NCBI GenBank assembly: GCA_964362915.1
Contig: CAYIGH010000030.1
Location: 1 to 12,473, forward strand
DNA from: JAUSIK01 sp964362915
GTDB lineage: Archaea > Nanobdellota > Nanobdellia > Pacearchaeales > GW2011-AR1
DNA: 12,473 bases
Direction: 5' to 3'
Below the pieces are notes generated by a model, which searched no databases, was not told the origin of the DNA, and worked only from the letters and a program-made list of their open reading frames with translations. The stretch's first letter is position 1, and each line of letters opens with the position of its first letter. The position numbers and the translations under genes are program-made. This document shows, piece by piece, positions 1 through 5,927 of the stretch.

Positions 1-161
1 ATTTCAAAAATAGTTTTTTGGCTAAGTTTTGGTTCTTTTTCAGTTAATTTAGCCAAATAAATAAGTTTTCTAACTAATTCATCATAGCTCTCGCTCTTGT
101 ATTGTTTGAAAGCATCTAATTCCGCCTTTGTTGTTTGATTAAGCCTTATTGTGGTTTCCAT
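1..161 (-). CDS. Ribbon-helix-helix-like regulator/antitoxin, partial (C-terminus off the window)
   Basis: Reading leftwards from an ATG at 161 gives 53 codons and runs off the window edge. The N-terminus METTIRLNQTTKAELDAFK followed by ESYDELVRKLI has the usual shape of an archaeal RHH/antitoxin-like protein: a short beta strand (TTIRL) that would pair in a dimer and insert in the DNA major groove, then two helices. Family members of this kind are short DNA-binding proteins, often the antitoxin of a VapBC-type pair; the partner, if any, would lie left of the window. A perfect 14-bp palindrome begins at the start codon and a TATA box lies about 28 nt upstream, so autoregulation is likely. The RHH assignment rests on sequence pattern only; a function as antitoxin is inference. 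Confidence 0.65.
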   Translation of the reverse strand, partial: METTIRLNQTTKAELDAFKQYKSESYDELVRKLIYLAKLTEKEPKLSQKTIFE

Positions 162-174
162 ATACAATTGTATA
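161..174. promoter_or_regulatory. Palindromic operator candidate at the RHH start codon
   Basis: TATACAATTGTATA is a perfect 14-bp palindrome. It overlaps the first base of the RHH start codon and lies where a leaderless transcript would begin, about 22 nt from the TATA box. RHH proteins usually bind short palindromes at their own promoter, so this is a good autorepression site. Binding is inferred. Confidence 0.55.
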
Positions 175-185
175 CATGTGTAGAT

Positions 186-193
186 TATTTAAA
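186..193 (-). promoter_or_regulatory. TATA box of the RHH gene
   Basis: On the minus strand this reads TTTAAATA, the common archaeal TATA box, centred about 28 nt before the ATG at 161. That spacing predicts a leaderless or nearly leaderless mRNA starting inside the palindrome. Confidence 0.5.
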
Positions 194-242
194 TGTTTTG
201 GTTAACTTATTAGTAATTACAAAGTAGTGATAAACCGAAAGA

Positions 243-250
243 TTTAAATA
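243..250 (+). promoter_or_regulatory. TATA box, with adjacent short palindrome at 250-261
   Basis: TTTAAATA preceded by a BRE-like purine stretch (CGAAAGA). Directly after it lies AGCTTAGAAGCT (250-261), an inverted repeat with 5-bp arms and a 2-nt spacer, placed between the TATA box and the expected transcription start, a typical position for a repressor site. The first ATG downstream (272) is about 26 nt from the centre of the box. Confidence 0.5.
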
Positions 251-271
251 GCTTAGAAGCTTTACATTTCA

Positions 272-376
272 ATGAAATATCAATGGGTTAGTAAACAACA
301 ACCAATCTATACAGATAAACAGCGTCAATACTATATTGTTCCGTTATTATGTTCATTTTATCTGTTCTATATTTAG
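272..376 (+). CDS. Possible 34-residue leaderless small protein or gene remnant
   Basis: ATG at 272 opens a 34-codon frame ending in TAG at 374-376. The N-terminal half is polar and aromatic (MKYQWVSKQQPIYTDKQRQY) and the last residues are hydrophobic (IVPLLCSFYLFYI). The start codon lies exactly where transcription from the TATA box at 243-250 should begin, which is the rule for other genes in this window, so the start is well supported even though the peptide is short. I do not recognise it. It may be a genuine micro-protein, the surviving 5' end of a decayed gene, or chance. Confidence 0.35.
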   Translation: MKYQWVSKQQPIYTDKQRQYYIVPLLCSFYLFYI

Positions 377-490
377 GTATATATTGTCCTATATTTAGTA
401 CTATATAAATCTTTCTTTTCTTAAAAAATAATTTATCATTCTCAAAAATAACAAAATATCAAAAAGATTTTAATACTCTAAATTGAACAT

Positions 491-522
491 AATGATAGAA
501 GATTATAATGATAGAAGATTAT
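491..522 (+). repeat. Tandem 16-bp duplication covering the Nudix start codon
   Basis: AATGATAGAAGATTAT occurs twice back to back (491-506 and 507-522). Each copy carries an ATG. The first ATG (492) leads only to a 10-codon frame that stops at 522-524; the second (508) opens the Nudix gene. Because 16 is not a multiple of three, the two starts are in different frames. A TTTTAATA box at 467-474 would start transcription near 496, between the two ATGs, favouring the second. Confidence 0.85.
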
Positions 523-1107
523 AAAGTTTGGACAAAACATGCAGAAGGATTTCCTAGACAAAATGGGACTTGGACAATCTTAGAAAGAGAAACTTGGACT
601 GGGAGATATGGATTAAAAGTGCACAGAGATAATGTAATAAGACCTGACGGAAAAAAAGGATTATATGAGTGGGCTGAACCAAAAGCAGGAGCTTCTGTTC
701 TTCCTATTGATAATAATATGAATATTTATCTTGCAAAAACATTTTCTTATGCGGGAGGTGTAGAAAGATTGTTTGCACCAGGAGGAGGAATTGAAGAGAA
801 AGATATATCACATAGAGAAACCGCAATTAGAGAATTAGCTGAGGAATTGGGAATAAGAGCTAAGAGGATTGAGTATGCAGGATTATTTAGACCAATTCCA
901 GGAGTTGTAAATTGCCCACAATATATGTATATTGCCAGAGATATAGAATTAGGAAAATCAGATCAAGAATCTGTTGAAAGAATAAAACTTATAAAAATAC
1001 CTTTGGAAGAAGCTGTTAAAAATATAATAAATCCTAAGAATGATATGTTTGACGGACAAACTGACTGGATAATTATGAAAGCATATTTGCTCTTAGGCTC
1101 GAAGTGA
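508..1107 (+). CDS. Nudix hydrolase, ADP-ribose pyrophosphatase-like
   Basis: A 199-residue protein of the usual size for NudF/ADPRase-type Nudix enzymes, which cleave nucleoside diphosphates linked to another group. The Nudix signature lies at residues 92-116: GGGIEE near 92-97 and the catalytic metal-binding helix RELAEELG at 108-115 with all key Glu residues. The loop between glycines and helix is one residue longer than the usual G-x5-E-x7-RE spacing, with Asp99 taking the place nearest the first Glu. A beta-strand-rich N-terminal part (residues 20-60) fits the ADPRase subgroup. The start at 508 is the second copy of a tandem duplication; the copy at 492 is out of frame. The 3' end overlaps the convergent nucleotidyltransferase gene by 15 bp. 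Substrate is not determinable; a nucleotide-sugar role next to sugar genes is tempting but they are not co-transcribed. Confidence 0.85.
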   Translation: MIEDYKVWTKHAEGFPRQNGTWTILERETWTGRYGLKVHRDNVIRPDGKKGLYEWAEPKAGASVLPIDNNMNIYLAKTFSYAGGVERLFAPGGGIEEKDISHRETAIRELAEELGIRAKRIEYAGLFRPIPGVVNCPQYMYIARDIELGKSDQESVERIKLIKIPLEEAVKNIINPKNDMFDGQTDWIIMKAYLLLGSK

Positions 1108-1839
1108 ACTATCATTCCAATTTTTGTTGACATCTTCATAAACTTCTTTTGTTCCGATGTCAAACCAGTTTCCCTGCAAAACAAAGGCATGAATTTCTTT
1201 TGATGAAAGCCAGTCCTGTATTAAGAATCCTGGGCCTTCTTTTGATTTATTTGTCTGCATATATTCTTTTATTCTTCCTATATCAGATTTTGAAAATATA
1301 TAAAGTCCTGTAGAGATTAGATTTGATTCTTCATTTACATAATCTTCTTTAATTGATATTACTCTACTATTCTTTATTTTTACTATTCCTAGTTTTTGAG
1401 ATTTAGGAATCTTTTGCATCTCATATATTCCTAAAATTGTTTCTTTGCTTTTTTTAAATAGTTCAATCATTGATTTTAGATTAAAATCAAATAAATTGTC
1501 TCCAAGAATTACTAAAATATCTTCATTTAGTTTTTCTTTTTCTATAACTAAGTTTAAGTCTCCTATTCCTCCAAGCCTGTTTTCGTTTGATGTTGTTTCA
1601 TCGTTTATTATTTTTATTTCTTTAGTGAATTTTGAATTATTTTTCCATTCAATAAAATTATTATAAAATCTATTATTAGTGACTATATAGATCCTATCTA
1701 TGTCTTTTATTTTTTCTAATCTTTCTATTGTATATGACAAAAGAGGCTTATTTTTTATAGGGAGTAATGCTTTGGGCATATTTTCAGTTAGGGGATAAAG
1801 ACGTATTGCATACCCTGCACATAAGATTATCGCCTTCAT
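1093..1839 (-). CDS. Sugar-1-phosphate nucleotidyltransferase (NDP-sugar pyrophosphorylase)
   Basis: A 248-residue protein of the RfbA/GlmU-type nucleotidyltransferase family, which joins a sugar-1-phosphate to NTP to make an NDP-sugar. The N-terminal signature is at 6-28: AGYAIRLYPLT, then PKALLPI, with the pyrophosphorylase Arg13 and Lys23. The usual GxGTR loop is replaced by GYAIR, a variant I know from archaeal and bacterial stand-alone members. ILGDN (111-115) supplies the metal-binding Asp, and NWFDIGT (224-230) is the usual C-terminal sugar-site motif. There is no hexapeptide-repeat acyltransferase domain, so this is the catalytic domain only. It starts one nucleotide after the WbqC-like stop, so it is the last gene of the operon. 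The sugar and nucleotide are not determinable. Confidence 0.85.
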   Translation of the reverse strand: MKAIILCAGYAIRLYPLTENMPKALLPIKNKPLLSYTIERLEKIKDIDRIYIVTNNRFYNNFIEWKNNSKFTKEIKIINDETTSNENRLGGIGDLNLVIEKEKLNEDILVILGDNLFDFNLKSMIELFKKSKETILGIYEMQKIPKSQKLGIVKIKNSRVISIKEDYVNEESNLISTGLYIFSKSDIGRIKEYMQTNKSKEGPGFLIQDWLSSKEIHAFVLQGNWFDIGTKEVYEDVNKNWNDSSLRA

Positions 1840-1840
1840 T

Positions 1841-2596
1841 TTAATTTCTGATTTGAATAGTTAAGGGCTCTTCTTCCAATTCAGGCATTCTGCCTGTGCA
1901 GAACAAGGCATCTATTGCCGCCATGTAAGGGATAAATCCTGGAAGATGCTGTTCATAGACAGGATGTTTGTAATCCTGAAATTGAACTTCAATATTTCTT
2001 TTCTCAAAGGGCTCAAGGCTAAGGTAGGTTTTACCCCCTGAGCCTGAAAGATAAATACCTGCTTTCAATTTTTCACAGATTTGGGCTATATCTTCAGATG
2101 CATCTGATTTTTCATAATTCTTTGGCTTTAAACTTAATTCTGATGCTAAAATTATAGGTGTTTTTATTTGAAATATATTTTTTAAAAAATTTATTATCTT
2201 CATATTCAATGATAAAAGTTTTTCATCTGAGTTGTTGAAGATTTTTTCTATTTCAGGAAAGAATGTTTTGAAATACTGCGCTTTATGATAGCCTGCTTTT
2301 ATTTCATGCAGGAGCGATCTATTCCACAATTTATCTTTTTGCATTAAGTTATTTTTTATTAGAACATGCATGAAATAGTCTTGGGGATCTTCTACTGGAA
2401 CAGAAATCCATTTTGATTGGGGATTTTTTAGATTGTCATAGCTATTAATTCTGATTCTATTCCTATTATGATATTCTTTTTTAATAAATAAAACTTCGTC
2501 TCGGATAACAAATATGTCAGATTTCTTCATTTTATCAAAAAAGCCTAAATAAGGAAGAAAGTTCGGCTGGTGGGCTGAAACAATTAGTTTAGACAT
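1841..2596 (-). CDS. WbqC-like family protein
   Basis: A 251-residue protein matching the WbqC-like family (known from O-antigen and other polysaccharide clusters, biochemical activity not established). Hallmarks are AHQPNFLPYLGFF at 8-20, which is the family's N-terminal signature, SGSGGKTYL at 184-192, HPVYEQHLPGF at 211-221 and DALFCTG at 229-235. It overlaps the upstream deacetylase gene by 8 bp and is followed after one nucleotide by the nucleotidyltransferase, so the three are almost certainly co-transcribed and translationally coupled. Context says sugar or glycolipid modification. No signal peptide or membrane segment is visible, so a cytoplasmic role is expected. The SGSGG loop looks like a phosphate- or nucleotide-binding turn, which is my inference. 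Confidence 0.85.
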   Translation of the reverse strand: MSKLIVSAHQPNFLPYLGFFDKMKKSDIFVIRDEVLFIKKEYHNRNRIRINSYDNLKNPQSKWISVPVEDPQDYFMHVLIKNNLMQKDKLWNRSLLHEIKAGYHKAQYFKTFFPEIEKIFNNSDEKLLSLNMKIINFLKNIFQIKTPIILASELSLKPKNYEKSDASEDIAQICEKLKAGIYLSGSGGKTYLSLEPFEKRNIEVQFQDYKHPVYEQHLPGFIPYMAAIDALFCTGRMPELEEEPLTIQIRN

Positions 2597-3218
2597 CTTT
2601 ACCTCTTTTGAAGAAATGATTTATTGCGAATGCCTCTGCATATTTTGACTGCTGGAGAATTCCGTGAAAACTCGCAAGATGGCCCAACCATTCTACATTA
2701 ACTATTCCTTTTTCTATCTGGGTCTTGTAACAGTTCAGGGCGTCTAACTTTTTCTTTATATGCTCTTCTGAAAGTTCTACGAAATAATGCGGCTCAAATG
2801 GATGCTTTGTAGAGGGTCCTTGAAAGAGAAGAATTTCTGGAATCTTTCTTGCTGCAGAAGAAACTGCATAGCTGCAGTGCCTATGATCTTGGTGTCTATC
2901 ATTTGGGTGATGTGTATAAACTCTGCTTATATTTAATTTTATCATATAGGACTCTATTAAATTGACAACTTCCTGGCTGTCTGCTAAAAAACCGTCTTTG
3001 AAATTGCCAAAAAATATGTTTTCTGGTAGGATTCCAAGAATGCCAAGGGAAGATGCACATTCACTCATATCAGGAGTATGATTTCCTTTATCACCATCTG
3101 TCATAACTAAAATGAAAACATTATCTCCTAAGGAAAGATGTTTTGCAATTGTGCCGCCACAGCCTATTTCTACATCATCTGGATGAGCGCCGACAACCAA
3201 AATATTTTTCCTCTCCAT
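2589..3218 (-). CDS. PIG-L/LmbE family N-acetylsugar deacetylase
   Basis: A 209-residue protein with the complete zinc deacetylase signature of the PIG-L family: AHPDD at 11-15 (His12 and Asp15 as zinc ligands, Asp14 as general base), TDGDKG at 40-45 and HPNDRHQDH at 104-112 (His112 as third ligand). Family members remove acetyl groups from N-acetylglucosamine-type moieties in glycolipids, mycothiol/bacillithiol precursors or nucleotide sugars. The length is normal and no residues are missing. It is the first gene of a three-gene sugar operon with WbqC-like and nucleotidyltransferase genes, suggesting production of an amino-sugar donor for surface glycans. The secreted Ig protein ends 20 nt upstream, so read-through from that gene is possible as well as a start from the box at 3237-3244. 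Confidence 0.88.
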   Translation of the reverse strand: MERKNILVVGAHPDDVEIGCGGTIAKHLSLGDNVFILVMTDGDKGNHTPDMSECASSLGILGILPENIFFGNFKDGFLADSQEVVNLIESYMIKLNISRVYTHHPNDRHQDHRHCSYAVSSAARKIPEILLFQGPSTKHPFEPHYFVELSEEHIKKKLDALNCYKTQIEKGIVNVEWLGHLASFHGILQQSKYAEAFAINHFFKRGKDV

Positions 3219-3236
3219 CTTTTTATTTAATTATTA

Positions 3237-3244
3237 ATTTATAT
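3237..3244 (-). promoter_or_regulatory. Possible TATA box of the sugar operon
   Basis: The minus strand reads ATATAAAT, about 22 nt before the deacetylase ATG at 3218. It overlaps the stop codon (3239-3241) of the upstream surface-protein gene. The spacing is slightly shorter than for other boxes here and the region is simply AT-rich, so this is weak. Confidence 0.3.
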
Positions 3245-4378
3245 GAGTATATCAATATTTCGGCTTTCAGTGTTCCCTGCTTCATCACTAACTTTTATAT
3301 CTATGTTATGGAATCCTGCAGCCAAAGATATTTGCTTAAAACATTTATTTTCTCTGTCCAATCTTGAGCATAGAGTTTTCCATCTTGGCCTTAGGGAGAA
3401 ATTTTCCCTGTATTCTATTGAATCAAAGTTTTCTTCTGTTACCTGAATTTCCAGTCTAAGATGATTCTCATGAATCATGTAATTTAATGCGTTTATTACA
3501 GGAGGCATTGTATCTACTTGAATTAAGATTGGTCTGCTTGAGAAGGAATTGCCTGCTATATCAGACAATTCAAACCAATATAGAATAGATTTATTGTTAA
3601 ATGAAGCAAGGTTTAGATAAGTGTTGCAATTATATTTGCCTCTGCTGGGCGAACATTGATTATTGATATCTAAATTGCTTGTAAAGAATCCTGCATCTTC
3701 ATTTCCGTAATGAAGAACAAGCATTTTAGGATTATTTTCTTTAAATTCTACAGAAAAATTGCCTGATGCAAATCCTTTTTTCGGATTTACCTTTGTTATC
3801 TTAGGGCCCTGGCTGTCTATAATGAAACTAACTATCTGAAACGATGGATTCCCTACAACATCCTCTGCCCTGAATGTTATATTGTTCGGCCCTTCATTGA
3901 AGCTGCGAGTTCTTTGATAGCTCATGCAATCTTGGCATAAGCGAGTCCATCTTCCCCTGCTGTTCATGTTATCTGTAAATGATATGTCTGATTTCTCATC
4001 TGTAAGAATATTTAGAAGAATTGCCCTATCTTGATATATTTCATCTTGAATTGGATTGAGAATTGTTAATATTGGGGGCTGAGAATCTATTTCTCCATGT
4101 CCGCCTGCACCTGAACAGTCTTGTGAAACACCATTGCATGCATTAAAATTGCCCTGATTATAACAATCATTCGCTTCATTGTAATTTGATATGCAGTATA
4201 GGCAGATAGTACTTCCGCATGTCCTATCCGGCGTCTTAGGATTGCAAAAATTAATTCTTTCCCCTTTTGTAAAACATTCCCAAGATGCTGCTGAGACAAT
4301 ATTTACAGCTAATAAAATAGTTATTGCAAAAATTGCTCCTTTAGTTATTTTTATTAATTTATTGTTTTTATTCCCCAT
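3239..4378 (-). CDS. Secreted 8-Cys plus triple Ig-like repeat surface protein
   Basis: A 379-residue exported protein. Residues 1-31 form a signal peptide (basic start, hydrophobic core, IVSAA end). Residues 35-90 are a compact domain with eight Cys (35, 45, 54, 59, 62, 72, 81, 88) including FCNP and DRTC; the same domain is found at the N-terminus of the 964-residue protein at 6568. Three Ig-like repeats follow: about 100-189, 190-289 and 290-379, each ending in a D-x-x-GN turn (AEDVVGN, LSDIAGN, VSDEAGN) as in bacterial-type Ig repeats. Each repeat holds one Cys pair (148/151, 242/251, 337/346), and repeats 1 and 3 share the R-x-RW-x-x-LC motif. No C-terminal membrane anchor is seen, so it is secreted or bound to partners. 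Function is not recognised; adhesion or envelope structure is inferred. Confidence 0.8.
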   Translation of the reverse strand: MGNKNNKLIKITKGAIFAITILLAVNIVSAASWECFTKGERINFCNPKTPDRTCGSTICLYCISNYNEANDCYNQGNFNACNGVSQDCSGAGGHGEIDSQPPILTILNPIQDEIYQDRAILLNILTDEKSDISFTDNMNSRGRWTRLCQDCMSYQRTRSFNEGPNNITFRAEDVVGNPSFQIVSFIIDSQGPKITKVNPKKGFASGNFSVEFKENNPKMLVLHYGNEDAGFFTSNLDINNQCSPSRGKYNCNTYLNLASFNNKSILYWFELSDIAGNSFSSRPILIQVDTMPPVINALNYMIHENHLRLEIQVTEENFDSIEYRENFSLRPRWKTLCSRLDRENKCFKQISLAAGFHNIDIKVSDEAGNTESRNIDILI

Positions 4379-4411
4379 TTTTATGAATATTATTATTTTA
4401 TATTGAAAAAT

Positions 4412-4450
4412 AAAAGGAGAAAAATAAAAAAATAAAAAAGCCTCCTTTTA
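4412..4450 (-). terminator. Terminator of the abundant secreted protein gene
   Basis: The minus strand has a 9-bp inverted repeat, CTCCTTTTA against TAAAAGGAG on the plus strand (4411-4419 with 4442-4450), enclosing long T runs (three blocks of 5-7 T). The hairpin foot contains the TAA stop codon itself. Archaeal termination needs mainly oligo-T, so a stop followed at once by T6, T7 and T5 blocks should be efficient. Some of this tract may also serve as the promoter region of the next minus-strand gene starting at 4378. Confidence 0.6.
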
Positions 4451-5554
4451 GATTGCTTCTCCCCAGAAGAATATACTTCCAGTATCGAAGTCTCCGTTGC
4501 ATGGTTCTGGCAAGTCTAATCTGAATGTCAAAGCGTGCTCAGCTCCAGGAGCCAAGATATTTGCTTTGAATCCTGTGTCAGGGCCAACAACAAATGGGCC
4601 TCCAGCCTGCAATATTTCATGTGTGCCGTAGAATGGATTAGTTGTTCCTACGTTGCCGAAGCTGTTTCCATACCCGATTCCCACATAGCTTTCTCCCAAT
4701 GGGTCTGCTCCAGATCTTGGATCATCAAACGAACTGTATGCTCCGCTTGTAACGAAGTACCAGAAGTTTGTTAATGCCAGCTGGTTTGTACTAGGACATC
4801 TTGCGCCGCTTGATTGCGAGTCATAGAAATCTGTGCCTGATATAAACATATCGAGCAAAACTCCTGAGCCTGCATCAGCGTCGTTTCCTACTAAGATTGT
4901 ATCAGAGTAGCTTGAGGTTCCAGGTCTTACTTCATCAAATTCTAATGCTCCGTCAATTGTTAATGCAATTGCTGGATTAAAGAACCAGTACTCATTCTCG
5001 TCCATTGTTCCCATCTCGCCATCGCCGTCCTGAGCTTCTACTGTTACCCAATACTCACCGTACATGCTTTCTGGTGTTTCAACTGTTAGAGTACATTCAA
5101 AGAATGCCATTGTATCTGGATTGAAGTCCAAAAACTCTTCTTCTATTCTAGCGTTACAGCTATCGAAATGTCTCCATTGCCATTCTCTATCTGCTCTTTC
5201 ACAGTTTACTTCAATGTCGTTTCCTTCACCTTGTGAATCGCCTACAGTAGCATAGACATCAATATTCTGGTCTATCTTGTTCTTGTCCATAACAAGTACA
5301 AGCCAATGTATCTGTTCACCTTCGAAAGCATAGTTATTTATTCTTTCTACTAGATAGTCGCCGCCATCTGATATTCTCCAAGGTTCTACGTTGTCATCAG
5401 AAACAGTTCTGTGGTCGCACATCCAAACTCTGGGCTTGAAATTCTCCGTATCTATATCAACACCGATTGATGTTCCTATATTAACAGCAAGAACTGCAGG
5501 CACAGCTGAAAGTACCAGTAGGCTCGCTACCAGGATTGTAAATAGTGTTTTCAT
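4448..5554 (-). CDS. Probable abundant secreted surface protein
   Basis: A 368-residue protein with a clean signal peptide at 1-23 (hydrophobic core, cleavage after VLA). The mature part is acidic and rich in Gly, Ser, Asp and aromatic residues, as expected for beta-sandwich surface proteins. Residues 30-190 form one region and 193-368 another; the second contains GALEFDEVRPGTSSYSDTI (202-220) and VGNDADAGSG, a style seen in camelysin/TasA-like and archaeal pilus or layer subunits, but I do not claim that family. Six Cys (46, 118, 133, 154, 253, 352) could form three disulfides. It ends in FFWGEAI with no anchor. Codon use is visibly more GC-rich and even than in its neighbours, and it has a full Shine-Dalgarno, its own TATA box and a terminator: signs of high expression. 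A 29-codon ORF overlaps its start (see 5551-5640). Confidence 0.75.
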   Translation of the reverse strand: MKTLFTILVASLLVLSAVPAVLAVNIGTSIGVDIDTENFKPRVWMCDHRTVSDDNVEPWRISDGGDYLVERINNYAFEGEQIHWLVLVMDKNKIDQNIDVYATVGDSQGEGNDIEVNCERADREWQWRHFDSCNARIEEEFLDFNPDTMAFFECTLTVETPESMYGEYWVTVEAQDGDGEMGTMDENEYWFFNPAIALTIDGALEFDEVRPGTSSYSDTILVGNDADAGSGVLLDMFISGTDFYDSQSSGARCPSTNQLALTNFWYFVTSGAYSSFDDPRSGADPLGESYVGIGYGNSFGNVGTTNPFYGTHEILQAGGPFVVGPDTGFKANILAPGAEHALTFRLDLPEPCNGDFDTGSIFFWGEAI

Positions 5555-5640
5555 TTTCTCAACCTCCTTTCAGCTATTATCATGAGCGATGTTAAATTTG
5601 GGACTCTATTTTTTAATGACTCTTTTTTGTTGTAATTCAT
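5551..5640 (-). CDS. 29-codon leader ORF coupled to the secreted protein
   Basis: ATG at 5640 opens a frame of 29 codons ending in TGA at 5553-5551, which overlaps the ATG of the secreted protein as ATGA. The peptide is basic and hydrophilic (starts MNYNKKESLKNRV, ends AERRLRK) with a short hydrophobic patch LTSLMII. It has its own GGAGGT Shine-Dalgarno 6 nt before the ATG. The TATA box at 5689-5696 predicts a transcript starting near 5664-5667, so both ORFs would sit on the same mRNA. Its last codons contain the Shine-Dalgarno of the next gene (AGG AGG). Stop-start overlap plus two good ribosome sites argue for translational coupling. I do not recognise the peptide; it may act only as a leader. 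Confidence 0.5.
   Translation of the reverse strand: MNYNKKESLKNRVPNLTSLMIIAERRLRK
5562..5570 (-). promoter_or_regulatory. Strong Shine-Dalgarno of the secreted protein
   Basis: The minus strand reads AAAGGAGGT, an almost full complement to the 16S 3' end, with 7 nt between GGAGGT and the ATG at 5554. It lies inside the coding sequence of the 29-codon leader ORF, so ribosomes translating the leader cover it. Confidence 0.75.
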
Positions 5641-5646
5641 TAGTTA

Positions 5647-5652
5647 ACCTCC
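5647..5652 (-). promoter_or_regulatory. Shine-Dalgarno of the 29-codon leader ORF
   Basis: The minus strand reads GGAGGT, 6 nt before the ATG at 5640. Its presence within the predicted 5' UTR, upstream of a second full site, is what supports translation of the leader ORF. Confidence 0.6.
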
Positions 5653-5688
5653 GAACTTATTGGTTATAGAATGCGAAATTAAATTTTG

Positions 5689-5696
5689 TATTTAAA
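5689..5696 (-). promoter_or_regulatory. TATA box of the leader ORF/secreted protein transcript
   Basis: TTTAAATA on the minus strand. It is about 52 nt before the leader ATG and 138 nt before the secreted-protein ATG, so unlike most genes here this transcript would carry a 5' UTR of roughly 25 nt. Confidence 0.55.
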
Positions 5697-5896
5697 GATG
5701 TTTGTATTTCAAAGGATATTTTTTTTAATTACTTGAAATTAATGAAAGGGTTCTTATCGACGGTAAAATTCAACTTTTTAAAAAAATAAATATATTTTTT
5801 ATTTTTCTGGTTATTTTTGATTTTTATAATTAATTTTACCTGCAATAGTAGAAACAGTCTGATATTTTCTAAAGCATACTTCATATAATAACATTG
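5697..5896. other. Divergent intergenic region with a 9-bp inverted repeat
   Basis: About 200 bp of very AT-rich sequence between the divergent surface-protein transcription units. GGTAAAATT (5762-5770) and AATTTTACC (5832-5840) form a perfect 9-bp inverted repeat with 61 bp of A- and T-runs between them. There is an 8-T run near 5719. I see no convincing gene; the repeat could be a regulatory pair or a hairpin of no function. Confidence 0.45.
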
Positions 5897-5904
5897 TTTA
5901 TATA
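5897..5904 (+). promoter_or_regulatory. TATA box of the plus-strand surface operon
   Basis: TTTATATA centred about 27 nt before the ATG at 5928, which predicts a leaderless transcript. Confidence 0.55.
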
Positions 5905-5927
5905 TGAATTTCTTAGTTAAAGATTGA

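Noticed and set aside
367..398. Direct repeat CTATATTTAG (367-376 and 389-398)
   Set aside because: Only two 10-bp AT-rich copies; no array, no spacer pattern, so not a CRISPR or a clear operator.
4535..5255. Plus-strand frames within the abundant secreted protein gene
   Set aside because: They are antisense shadows of a gene with its own signal peptide, Shine-Dalgarno and terminator.
5742..5789. 15-codon ORF (MKGFLSTVKFNFLKK) followed by T runs
   Set aside because: No TATA box or Shine-Dalgarno at the right distance and too short to tell from chance in such AT-rich DNA.
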